Below are positions 29,683 to 38,141 of a stretch of 64,000 nucleotides of DNA, one piece after another (the stretch's first letter is position 1; the number at the start of each line of letters is the position of its first letter). The translations under genes were made by a program, and so were the position numbers. This DNA comes from an uncultured Lachnospiraceae bacterium (lineage in GTDB: Bacteria; Bacillota; Clostridia; Lachnospirales; Lachnospiraceae): contig CAMWCA010000001.1 in NCBI GenBank assembly GCA_947172705.1, positions 1 through 64,000 on the forward strand, given 5' to 3'. The notes beneath the pieces were generated by a model, which searched no databases, was not told the DNA's origin, and was given only the letters and a program-made list of their open reading frames with translations.

Positions 29683-31356
29683 ATGAACCTATCGCAGGGA
29701 TACCCGATGGGTGCCATCATGCGATTGGAGTACGGCAATGAAGAGATCAAGTTTAAATATCGTCCAATAGAGGGCGTAAAAAATGTCACTGAAAAGCCGG
29801 CTTACCTTGTGCTGGATGGTCAACAGCGCCTTACATCTATGTATCGCACGACGTATTCAAAGGATCCGGTTGAGACAAAGACGGACAAGGGTAAAGGCAT
29901 TAAACGATTTTATTATCTGGATATCAAGAAATGCATGGATGACAATGAAGATCGTTATGATGCTATATTGCCGGTGCCGGAGGATAGGCGGATTAAAACA
30001 AATTTTGGGCGTGAGATTGAACTGGATTTGTCTACAAAGGAATTTGAGTATAAACATGAGATGTTTCCCATCAATATAATTTTCGATAGTAGCGCACGTG
30101 AAGATTGGGCGGACGGTTATAAAGAGTATCATAAATATGACAAGGTATTCATGGAACGATACAAGTCATTTCGGACGAATATAATCGAGACAATAACAAA
30201 CTACAAATTACCGGTGATTACGTTGGGAAGAGAGACCCCGAGAGAAGCAGTCTGCAAGGTATTTGAGAACGTCAATACCGGAGGTGTTGCACTAACTGTA
30301 TTCGAACTTGTTACGGCGACATTTGCAACATATGAATTCGATCTCAGGGCGGATTGGGAAATTTGTAAAGGAATCATCAGAGGGATTCACGAATCGCTGA
30401 ATACGGATGTTATGCACGGAGTGGATAAAACGGCATTCCTCACGACGATAACGCTCTATACAACTTATTTTTCCGATACTATGACAACCTGTAAAAAGAA
30501 GGATGTTCTGGCTCTGAATTTTGAGTCATATAAAGCAAATAAGCCGGCGGTGCTTGAAGGATACAAGATGGTCAGAAAATTTCTGTTCAGCCAGTATGTA
30601 TTTCGCATGAGAGATCTGCCGTATACAACACAGCTGATTCCATTAGTAGCAATCTGCGCTGTCATTGGCAAAAGTACGTTTAATCTGCCACAGACACAGA
30701 AGATTCTTGCACGGTGGTTCTGGTGTGGAATCATGGGCGAAATGTATGGTGGAGCGAATGAAACGAGGTATGCAAATGATATTGAAGATGTTGTTGCTGA
30801 GATACAGGGCAGGGAAAGTCTAAACAGAACGGTCAACGGAGCGTACTTTTCCGCATCAAGACTGATTTCACTTCAGACAAGAAACAGTGCTGCTTATAAA
30901 GGTATTATGGCTTTGGCTTACAGGGAGAGTTGCTGTGACTTTATGAAGGGCACAACGATGGATATTGTTAAGAGCATGGATGAATCTCCGGATATTCATC
31001 ATATCTTTCCGGAGGCTTACTGCATCAAACAGGGTTATCTGAAGAGTAAGTGGAATTCTATTGTCAATAAGACGCCGCTCCTGCCGGAATCCAATCGGCA
31101 GATCGGAGGTGAGGCTCCAAGTAAGTATAGCCAGAAAATTATGAAGGCAGCTCAAATTGATGAAGCTCAGCTGAGAATGAGAGTGGAATCACATCTTGTA
31201 AATTACGATGCATTTATCCAAGATGATTTTGATACCTACTTTATCGATCGGGCAAAGGCAATTATGAAGGTGATTGAATATGCGATGGAGAAGACGATTT
31301 CAGACAAAGGTGCGGAACAGACAATCAATAATTATGGAGTGAGTCTGGAAGACTGA
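29683..31356 (+). pseudogene. DUF262/HNH protein (GmrSD-type), N-terminally truncated
   Basis: GYPMGAIMRLEYG..YLVLDGQQRLTSMY and FENVNTGGVALTVFELV (DUF262), DIHHIFPEAYC (HNH); the usual N-terminal ~50 aa with the QR-x-W motif are absent and the ORF begins 23 nt after the rlmD stop. Confidence 0.65.
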
Positions 31357-31370
31357 TGAAAGGTTGTGTG

Positions 31371-32303
31371 TCACTTTTTGTACCGTGTAATTTTAACCCA
31401 ATTTTTAGGGAAGCCCATTTCTTTCAATAACTGCTCTTCTGTGAGATGAGGACATTTTCTGAGGACATTTTTTATTAATAGAGTCATACTTTTGCAGAAT
31501 ATACTGAATTCGCCATCAGAAATCAGATAGTGAAGGGCAATTACAACAGCGAACAGATCTTTTTTGCCATTCTGGTACAAACCTTTTTGGCAGGGAATTT
31601 CAAGTTTGCTATGTAACAGGGTATCTGGAATCATGTCTGTGGTTCGGAAGTCAAATAAGCGTTCTCCATGGGCACAAACATTCCGGCATTTGGCAATTAC
31701 AGTGATAAACTGGTGTAGTTGCTTTTCTGTATATTGTGGGTATGCCTTGCTGACTTTTACCTGAACATCGTTTGGCATATACTGATAAAATGCAGAGGTT
31801 TGTCCCATTGTCATTGCATTGGTTGCTACCCATAACGGAACATTATGATATTTTTTTGCGTGGTGGGTAATGTAACGATAGTGACTTGGCATTGCAATTG
31901 TTTTACTTAAGGAATCGATCAATCTTTTTACTTGTTTTGAATGGTGGATATAATCAAAATTTTTTGGATCTAAATATGCGTTCTGTGATTCTCCGTATTT
32001 TTCTGTGTAGTAATATGAAATCATAGATTTTAAGTGGCGTTCCGTCTGTAAAATGTATTTTAGGAAGATACTGCGGAGCTGTTCGTCAAAATGATAAAAT
32101 GTAACGATTTCATCAAATGTAACGCCATATTTATATTTCTTTGATGCTGGATGTAAAAATAATCCTTTATACCCACCAATCAAAGAATAGTAGCTGATTT
32201 CTTCCAATATTTTTCGTGCAAAGTCGACATCAGGGATGGTCAAGCCTTTATCGACGTGCAGTTTATTTAGTTGTTGTTCGTAAGTCATAAATTTCTGAGC
32301 CAT
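31371..32303 (-). CDS. Abi_2 family (AbiD/AbiF-type) abortive infection HEPN protein
   Basis: N-term TYEQQLNKLHVDKGLTIPDVDFARKILEEISYYSLIGGYKGLF typical of Abi_2; RNVCAHGERL is an RX4H HEPN motif. Confidence 0.88.
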   Translation of the reverse strand: MAQKFMTYEQQLNKLHVDKGLTIPDVDFARKILEEISYYSLIGGYKGLFLHPASKKYKYGVTFDEIVTFYHFDEQLRSIFLKYILQTERHLKSMISYYYTEKYGESQNAYLDPKNFDYIHHSKQVKRLIDSLSKTIAMPSHYRYITHHAKKYHNVPLWVATNAMTMGQTSAFYQYMPNDVQVKVSKAYPQYTEKQLHQFITVIAKCRNVCAHGERLFDFRTTDMIPDTLLHSKLEIPCQKGLYQNGKKDLFAVVIALHYLISDGEFSIFCKSMTLLIKNVLRKCPHLTEEQLLKEMGFPKNWVKITRYKK

Positions 32304-32332
32304 CAGATAACCTCGTTTTCATTTGTATGGAT

Positions 32333-32398
32333 AAAAAAGGAGCCCACGCATGAGCTCCTTCGGCTGTGGGCCCCTCGAGCATCCACAGCACAACCACT
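32333..32398 (-). ncRNA. structured ncRNA upstream of Abi_2 gene (candidate RNA antitoxin)
   Basis: Minus strand: GTTAGTGGTTGTGCTGTGGATGCTCGAGGGGCCCACAGCCGAAGGAGCTCATGCGTGGGCTCCTTTTTT; hairpins GCUGUGG/CCACAGC and GGAGCUCA-UGCG-UGGGCUCC-U6; dedicated promoter. Confidence 0.7.
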
Positions 32399-32404
32399 AA
32401 CGAT

Positions 32405-32433
32405 AATATACCTTAAGCTATCAAAGATGTCAA
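32405..32433 (-). promoter_or_regulatory. sigma70-type promoter of the Abi-associated ncRNA
   Basis: Minus strand TTGACA (32433-32428) - 17 nt - TATATT (32410-32405). Confidence 0.85.
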
Positions 32434-32479
32434 ATGGTTTTGAAAGTGGTAATAGTATTTTATGGAGAGGTTTTTAATT

Positions 32480-32584
32480 TATTCTGATTTAATTCTAATT
32501 TTCCCCTTTTGGTATCAAGAAACTATGATAAAATTATAGTTAACAGCAAAGCGCAGATCACAACTTAAGCTCAAAATCAGAATA
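32480..32584. repeat. 11-bp inverted repeat flanking an 83-bp AT-rich segment
   Basis: TATTCTGATTT (32480-32490) and AAATCAGAATA (32574-32584). Confidence 0.6.
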
Positions 32585-32613
32585 GCAATTTATAGTTTGA
32601 AAGGACAATATAC

Positions 32614-34761
32614 ATGTCAAAAGATTTATATCACAATATCCCCAAAAACCGCATTATCAGCATAGCCGTCCTTGCCTTGCTGCTTATGGCATGCGGCGCA
32701 TCCTCAGAAAGTACGGAGAAGCATGCCAGCTGTGAGGTACAGGAACTCAGCGGATATCTGTATGAATATACGCCTGTAAGCCCTTATGCCAGCGCGGAAA
32801 TTACGATAAAAGATTATCAGGGGGAAAGGCTGGAAACCCAGTGGGACGAGCCGTCGGCTTTTCAGTTTGGAGGAGAGGCGGATGTGACATGGCGGTTTTA
32901 CAATTCTCTGGGAGAAATGGAGACAGCGCTAAGTGAGGCGGCAATGCAGGAAACGGATGCAAAATTGCTTCATTTTCTGTACTATACTTTTCCCATGGCG
33001 GAGAATGACCACGCCCTGGATCTATACTACATTCTGAAAGAAAAATTTGATACGGAAGAACATCCTCTCACCGTATGGAGCGCAGACAACGGGAAGATGT
33101 TTTACTATATACAGGAAACGCTGAAAGAGATAGAGGGCTATGAGCTTCCCTGTCTGGACAGCCGGGAGTCGAGGATCAATCTTTATGTGAAGGATCGGAC
33201 GGCATATGGACTTACCCTGTTGAACACGCCAACGGAGGACGACGACGAAACTCCGGGATATGTATTTGAAGATGTTTTCCAGCGCTATGGCGCCCAGGGG
33301 AGCGGCTGGGGGCTGTCTGAGGAAAACCTGTACTGGATCGACCATGATGAGCGGCTGACTGAGCTGGAGAACCCGAAGCGCAGCTTTCGTGAGGTGCGGG
33401 GAATTGACGAGAATTGGGAATCTGCCGGAGACGAAGGGATCATGCGGAATTTTGGGCTGCTTGTGGAAGCTGATTATGAGCTGCCTCTTACGGAGAACGG
33501 CAGAATGCTTTCCCTGCATTTCTCCCTCGTGGAGGAAGAGGATACGGAACTTCGTTATTACCTGTGGAACGGCTCTTGTATGGACGAACCCTATAACATG
33601 ACGGTGACGGATATGGAAACCGGCGAAGTGCTGCAGGAGAGCAGGGTATCCCTGTGTATCGAGCTGGCGGATACGGTCACTTATCCGGATTTAAACGGCG
33701 ACGGTTACGCGGATATGCGGATCGGCGCGCCGGTTCATTCGAGCGGCGCAAAAGCGGAAGAAGAATATTATACGCCGCCTGCTTATATGCTCTGGGACCC
33801 ACAGACGGAGGAGTTTGTGCGTAAGACGGAAAAAGAGGTGGAAAACAGCAGACGGGCGGTGGCAAACGACTTAACGGAGGAAGAACAGGAGGAAAAGAGC
33901 AAGCTGGAGAGGAGAGATCCTTTTGCTCCGGTTCAGGAACTGCCGGAGTGGGCAAAGCCGGAGGACTATATGAAACTCACGGGCGACGGGATGATGGAAT
34001 ATGAGGTGCAGAAAGGAGACAGCCTCTGGCGTATCAGCCAACGCTTCTATGGAACCGGATACAAATGGACGACCATCACGTGGACTGAGGATGCGCCGAA
34101 AGATCCGAATTATCTGTTGGCAGGCGAGATGGTATTTATGCCGGAGACTTTTTATATATGCAAAGACCCCTATTCCAGGGGTGGTCTGCGCTCCCAGGGG
34201 AGTTTTCAGATCGAACAGCCGGATGGGTTTGCCCATTATTTTCTGAATAGCGATGTGGCTTTTATGTCCTGGGAGGAAGAAAACCAGATTCACAGCCTGC
34301 CGGTAACGAATCCCGTGGAGAAAAACCCCTTTCATAAACCGGAGGATTGGGAAGCTTTTCAGGCGGAGGCAATACGGTGCAGTGAAGAACTTTGTCCGGG
34401 AAGAGTTTCCAACCTCACTTTTGAAAAGAGTCATATGGAGGACGGCTGCGACCTGTACGGATATTCCTTTGAGTATGATACGGGGGAGAAAATCCTGGAA
34501 TATGTGGATTTCTTTAAGCTTGACAATGCCAATATGGCGGAAGTGATCGGCGTGCGTGAGCAGGAGCCGAACAGTGTGCTGGTGAATACCGTCCGTTATA
34601 TGGCGGCAAGTTTCACCGATTACGGCGGTAAGCCGGGCATGGGTTGGGGAGATGATGTAGCGCCCAATGTGGGTGCGGATCAATGGACGTATCCATACCT
34701 TCACAATCTGTTTGAGGCGGCGAGGAAGCAATTTGAAGATTCAAGTGATATAAATTTCTAA
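32614..34761 (+). CDS. large putative lipoprotein with internal LysM domain
   Basis: N-term lipobox VLALLLMAC-GASS; EYEVQKGDSLWRISQRFYGTGYKWTTI is LysM-like; YPDLNGDGYADM repeat-like element. Confidence 0.75.
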   Translation: MSKDLYHNIPKNRIISIAVLALLLMACGASSESTEKHASCEVQELSGYLYEYTPVSPYASAEITIKDYQGERLETQWDEPSAFQFGGEADVTWRFYNSLGEMETALSEAAMQETDAKLLHFLYYTFPMAENDHALDLYYILKEKFDTEEHPLTVWSADNGKMFYYIQETLKEIEGYELPCLDSRESRINLYVKDRTAYGLTLLNTPTEDDDETPGYVFEDVFQRYGAQGSGWGLSEENLYWIDHDERLTELENPKRSFREVRGIDENWESAGDEGIMRNFGLLVEADYELPLTENGRMLSLHFSLVEEEDTELRYYLWNGSCMDEPYNMTVTDMETGEVLQESRVSLCIELADTVTYPDLNGDGYADMRIGAPVHSSGAKAEEEYYTPPAYMLWDPQTEEFVRKTEKEVENSRRAVANDLTEEEQEEKSKLERRDPFAPVQELPEWAKPEDYMKLTGDGMMEYEVQKGDSLWRISQRFYGTGYKWTTITWTEDAPKDPNYLLAGEMVFMPETFYICKDPYSRGGLRSQGSFQIEQPDGFAHYFLNSDVAFMSWEEENQIHSLPVTNPVEKNPFHKPEDWEAFQAEAIRCSEELCPGRVSNLTFEKSHMEDGCDLYGYSFEYDTGEKILEYVDFFKLDNANMAEVIGVREQEPNSVLVNTVRYMAASFTDYGGKPGMGWGDDVAPNVGADQWTYPYLHNLFEAARKQFEDSSDINF

Positions 34762-34766
34762 TTTTA

Positions 34767-34795
34767 TTGAAATGATATCACTACGGTGATACAAT
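34767..34795 (+). promoter_or_regulatory. promoter with embedded palindromic operator, DUF3990-XRE module
   Basis: TTGAAA (34767-72) - 17 nt - TACAAT (34790-95); TATCAC-TACG-GTGATA (34776-34791) occupies the spacer. Confidence 0.7.
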
Positions 34796-34823
34796 TGCAT
34801 TAAAATGGATGGAGGTCAGGAGA

Positions 34824-35516
34824 ATGGATAAACTGATTACCGTATATCATGGTTCTGAAAAAATTGTGGAACAGCCGGCTTTTGGCGAAGGAAAAAAGAA
34901 TAATGACTTTGGTCTTGGTTTCTATTGCACTGTAAATGAGGAACTTGCAAAGGAATGGGCAGTATCTTCCCAGCGTGATGGATTTTCTAATCGTTATACG
35001 CTGAATACTGAGTACCTGAACATTTTGAATTTAAACTGCCCTGATTATACAATCTTAAACTGGATTGCCGTTTTGGTGGAACACCGTCTGTTTTCCATCA
35101 AATCGCCTGTGGCAAGACGGGCAAAAAGGTACTTGATTGATAATTTCAGCATCAATGTGAATGCCTTTGATTTGATTATAGGCTATCGTGCGGACGATTC
35201 CTATTTTGATTATGCGGAATCATTCCTTAACAATGGTATTACGGTAGAGCAGCTTGCGCAGGCTATGCGGCTTGGAAAACTGGGGGAACAGATTGTTATC
35301 AAATCGAAGGCTGCCTTTTCCAATTTAAAGTACGAGGGATTCGATATTGCAGAGAAAGACAAGTATTACGTTCTGCGCAAAGCCAGAGATGATGAAGCGA
35401 ATCAGCATTACCTTCAAATACTTGAAGAAGAAAAGGATGGATTGTATATTCAGGATATTATGAGAGGAGACATGAAAAACGATGATCCACGCATACCAGG
35501 AAATATATCTGAGTAA
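34824..35516 (+). CDS. DUF3990-domain putative toxin (ADP-ribosyltransferase-like)
   Basis: VYHGSEKIVEQPAFGEGKKNNDFGLGFYCT..AKEWA hallmark of DUF3990; start 34824 after GGAGG. Confidence 0.82.
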   Translation: MDKLITVYHGSEKIVEQPAFGEGKKNNDFGLGFYCTVNEELAKEWAVSSQRDGFSNRYTLNTEYLNILNLNCPDYTILNWIAVLVEHRLFSIKSPVARRAKRYLIDNFSINVNAFDLIIGYRADDSYFDYAESFLNNGITVEQLAQAMRLGKLGEQIVIKSKAAFSNLKYEGFDIAEKDKYYVLRKARDDEANQHYLQILEEEKDGLYIQDIMRGDMKNDDPRIPGNISE

Positions 35517-36120
35517 GGCGCAGTCGGTGCTTGGAGATGCCTTTGATTATGCTGTTAACACCTGCAGAATTGACGGGAGCGATTTTGTGAAGCTGTTTAT
35601 TGCCAGTTCTGTAAGCAAACGAATGGAAAATGGCGAGCCCGCCTGCCTTACAGGGAAAAGCGGAATTGAGATTGTCAGGGGAATTGTTTTGGAAACAAAA
35701 GGACAGGAAATACAAACAGAACCTCGGGAGCATTTTGGGCGTTCAGGGGAATACTGGATTGGATGGGCTGTGGCTTATTATCAATGGTATTCAGGCAGAA
35801 AGTACGGCGACATTTTCAGGGTGGTTTCCTTTGAGGATTTGCAGAAAATGTATTTTACTCTCCATGAGGCGGATATAACTAAATTTGCTGACATTATGGA
35901 TGCACGAATGAAGGAATTTTTTTCTGAAACCAATTTAAAGCGTATCCGCACAGTTTATGGTCTTACCCAGTCAGAGCTTGCAAAACGTTCCGGAGTCAGC
36001 CTTCGTTCCATCCAGATGTATGAACAGCGCAACAAAAACATTAATAAGGCAAGCGCAGACACAATATATCGCCTTGCCAAAGCGCTTGGCTGCACAATGG
36101 AGGATCTGATTGAAAGGTGA
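35482..36120 (+). CDS. XRE-family HTH protein, putative antitoxin partner of DUF3990
   Basis: C-terminal HTH RTVYGLTQSELAKRSGVSLRSIQMYEQRNKNINKASADTIYRLAKALGCTMEDLIE; overlaps the DUF3990 stop. Confidence 0.82.
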   Translation: MIHAYQEIYLSKAQSVLGDAFDYAVNTCRIDGSDFVKLFIASSVSKRMENGEPACLTGKSGIEIVRGIVLETKGQEIQTEPREHFGRSGEYWIGWAVAYYQWYSGRKYGDIFRVVSFEDLQKMYFTLHEADITKFADIMDARMKEFFSETNLKRIRTVYGLTQSELAKRSGVSLRSIQMYEQRNKNINKASADTIYRLAKALGCTMEDLIER

Positions 36121-36140
36121 GGGTAACAGAGGTGGAAACT

Positions 36141-38048
36141 ATGTATAAAAAAAGGTGGAAAGTTTTTTTCAGGTTAGCGGCAGTACTGACATTTACATTT
36201 TTTGCTGCGTGCGCCTGTGGAAAAACGGAAACAGATGTGAATCATAAAGACAGGGAGACGGAAAACAAGGAAGTTTATACGAACAAAACAGAAGGACAGG
36301 ACGAGACCGGGATCATATTAGGGGAAGGTATCCTTCCGGGAAGAAAAGAATACCATCTTGATAGTTTTGGGGAAAACATCTGGTTTTTTGCGCCGGAAGA
36401 CGATCCGGAGGATGTGCAGAAGGAGTTGGAGATCCTGTGGGAAAGACAGGAGACGAACCAGTTCGGCGATAACAGGTATTCCGTTTACTTTTTGCCGGGA
36501 GAATACGATGATCAGATTCGACCGAAAATAGGCTTCTATATGCAGGCAGCCGGACTGGGTAAAATGCCGGATGACGTATCCCTCTATGCAATCAGGTGCG
36601 ACGCCAGATGGCTGGGGGACAACAATAACCACAATGCCACCTGCAATTTCTGGAGGGGAGTGGAAAACCTGTCCGCCAGAAATCATGTGACCTGGGCTGT
36701 GTCACAGGCTACGTTTATGCGCAGAGTGCATTTGGAGAAGAACCTGTACCTCCATGACACTTTGGGCTGGTGCAGCGGGGGATTTTTGTCCAACAGCAGG
36801 ATAGGGCTGGAGGTAAATTCCGGAAGCCAGCAGCAGTGGCTTTCCCGGAATTGCGACTGGGATGCCTGGGACGGTGAGAACTGGAATATGGTATTTGCAG
36901 GCATTGAGGAGGGAAAGACGCCGGAGGGAACCTGGCCGGAACATGCCTATACCGATATTCCGGTGGTGGAGGAGATCAGGGAAAAGCCTTTCTTGACATA
37001 CGATGAAGAAAAAGGCTTTGGAGTATACCTGCCCGACATGCGGAAGGAAGCGGTGGGCGTGGACTGGATGCCGGGAGAATTTCTTCCTATGGAGAGCTTT
37101 TACATAGCCAAGCCCCTTGTGGATACGGCGGAAACCATAAACGATGCCCTGAATTCAGGAAAAAATCTGTTTCTGACACCAGGGATATACCAGCTGACGG
37201 AGCCCATTCGTATAGAAAAGGAAGGAACTGTGGTGCTGGGAACCGGGCTTGCCACCCTGCGCTCTATGGAGGGGAGTACCTGTATGGAAGTGGCGGGCGA
37301 GGCAAAAGTGACGCTTGCCGGTATTCTCTTTGACGCGGGACCGAAAGAAACGGAATCCCTGTTGGTGGTAGGTGATGAAACCGAAGCTGAATTGCCGGAG
37401 AACTGGAATTTCACACAGAATGCGGGTTCGTTGCAGGAGCAAAAAACCCTGTTGGCGGATCTGTTTTTCCGGGTAGGCGGCGCCGGGGAATATGACACAG
37501 ATGTTGCATGCTGTGTAAAACTGTGTCAGGATGGGATTATCGGCGATAATTTTTGGGTATGGCGGGCAGACCACGGTTCCGGGGTAGGCTGGGACCGCAA
37601 CAGAGCTTCAAACGGTATTCTGGTATCAGGGGACAATGTGACGATGTATGCGCTGATGGTAGAACATTTCCGGGAATATCAGACGATTTGGGAAGGGGAA
37701 AATGGAAAAATTATTTTCTATCAATGCGAAATACCCTATGACGTACCGGATCAGGAGAGCTGGCGGAGCCAGGAAGGTACAGTCAACGGTTATTCTTCCA
37801 TAAAGATTGCGGATTCTGTAAAGAACCACGAGGCATGGGGGCTGGGGATTTATCTGTATAACCGGGATGCAGAGGTAGAACTGTATGCAGCAATGGAAGC
37901 GCCGGAGGGCACAGGCGGAATTCGGGTACATCATATCTGCACCGTGATGATAACCGGGAATCCGGGTATGAGCCATATCATTAACGGGGACGGCGATGCC
38001 GTAACATATGGTGGCGCCAGATCCGTCATTACGGAGTGGGGGACGTAA
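36141..38048 (+). CDS. lipoprotein with predicted right-handed beta-helix region
   Basis: Lipobox TFFAAC-ACG; SYV-type repeats such as NLFLTPGIYQLTEPIRIEKEGTVVLGTGLATLRS; start M9 of the 36117 ORF. Confidence 0.65.
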   Translation: MYKKRWKVFFRLAAVLTFTFFAACACGKTETDVNHKDRETENKEVYTNKTEGQDETGIILGEGILPGRKEYHLDSFGENIWFFAPEDDPEDVQKELEILWERQETNQFGDNRYSVYFLPGEYDDQIRPKIGFYMQAAGLGKMPDDVSLYAIRCDARWLGDNNNHNATCNFWRGVENLSARNHVTWAVSQATFMRRVHLEKNLYLHDTLGWCSGGFLSNSRIGLEVNSGSQQQWLSRNCDWDAWDGENWNMVFAGIEEGKTPEGTWPEHAYTDIPVVEEIREKPFLTYDEEKGFGVYLPDMRKEAVGVDWMPGEFLPMESFYIAKPLVDTAETINDALNSGKNLFLTPGIYQLTEPIRIEKEGTVVLGTGLATLRSMEGSTCMEVAGEAKVTLAGILFDAGPKETESLLVVGDETEAELPENWNFTQNAGSLQEQKTLLADLFFRVGGAGEYDTDVACCVKLCQDGIIGDNFWVWRADHGSGVGWDRNRASNGILVSGDNVTMYALMVEHFREYQTIWEGENGKIIFYQCEIPYDVPDQESWRSQEGTVNGYSSIKIADSVKNHEAWGLGIYLYNRDAEVELYAAMEAPEGTGGIRVHHICTVMITGNPGMSHIINGDGDAVTYGGARSVITEWGT

Positions 38049-38066
38049 AATCTCAAATTCTCATCA

Positions 38067-38094
38067 TTGACAAAGTAAAATCAAATGTTAAAAT
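38067..38094 (+). promoter_or_regulatory. putative promoter of the hybrid kinase gene
   Basis: TTGACA (38067-72) - 16 nt - TAAAAT (38089-94). Confidence 0.6.
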
Positions 38095-38141
38095 TCTATT
38101 AGGATCTTTTTCGATATAGAATTGGGGGGAGAGGCGTTTTT

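Noticed and set aside
29683-32433. Integrative element or prophage
   Set aside because: No integrase, transposase, att-like repeats or phage structural genes found; only a defence-type islet with a truncated gene.
33871-34731. 286-aa minus-strand ORF
   Set aside because: Antisense to the LysM lipoprotein; no SD or recognisable domain.
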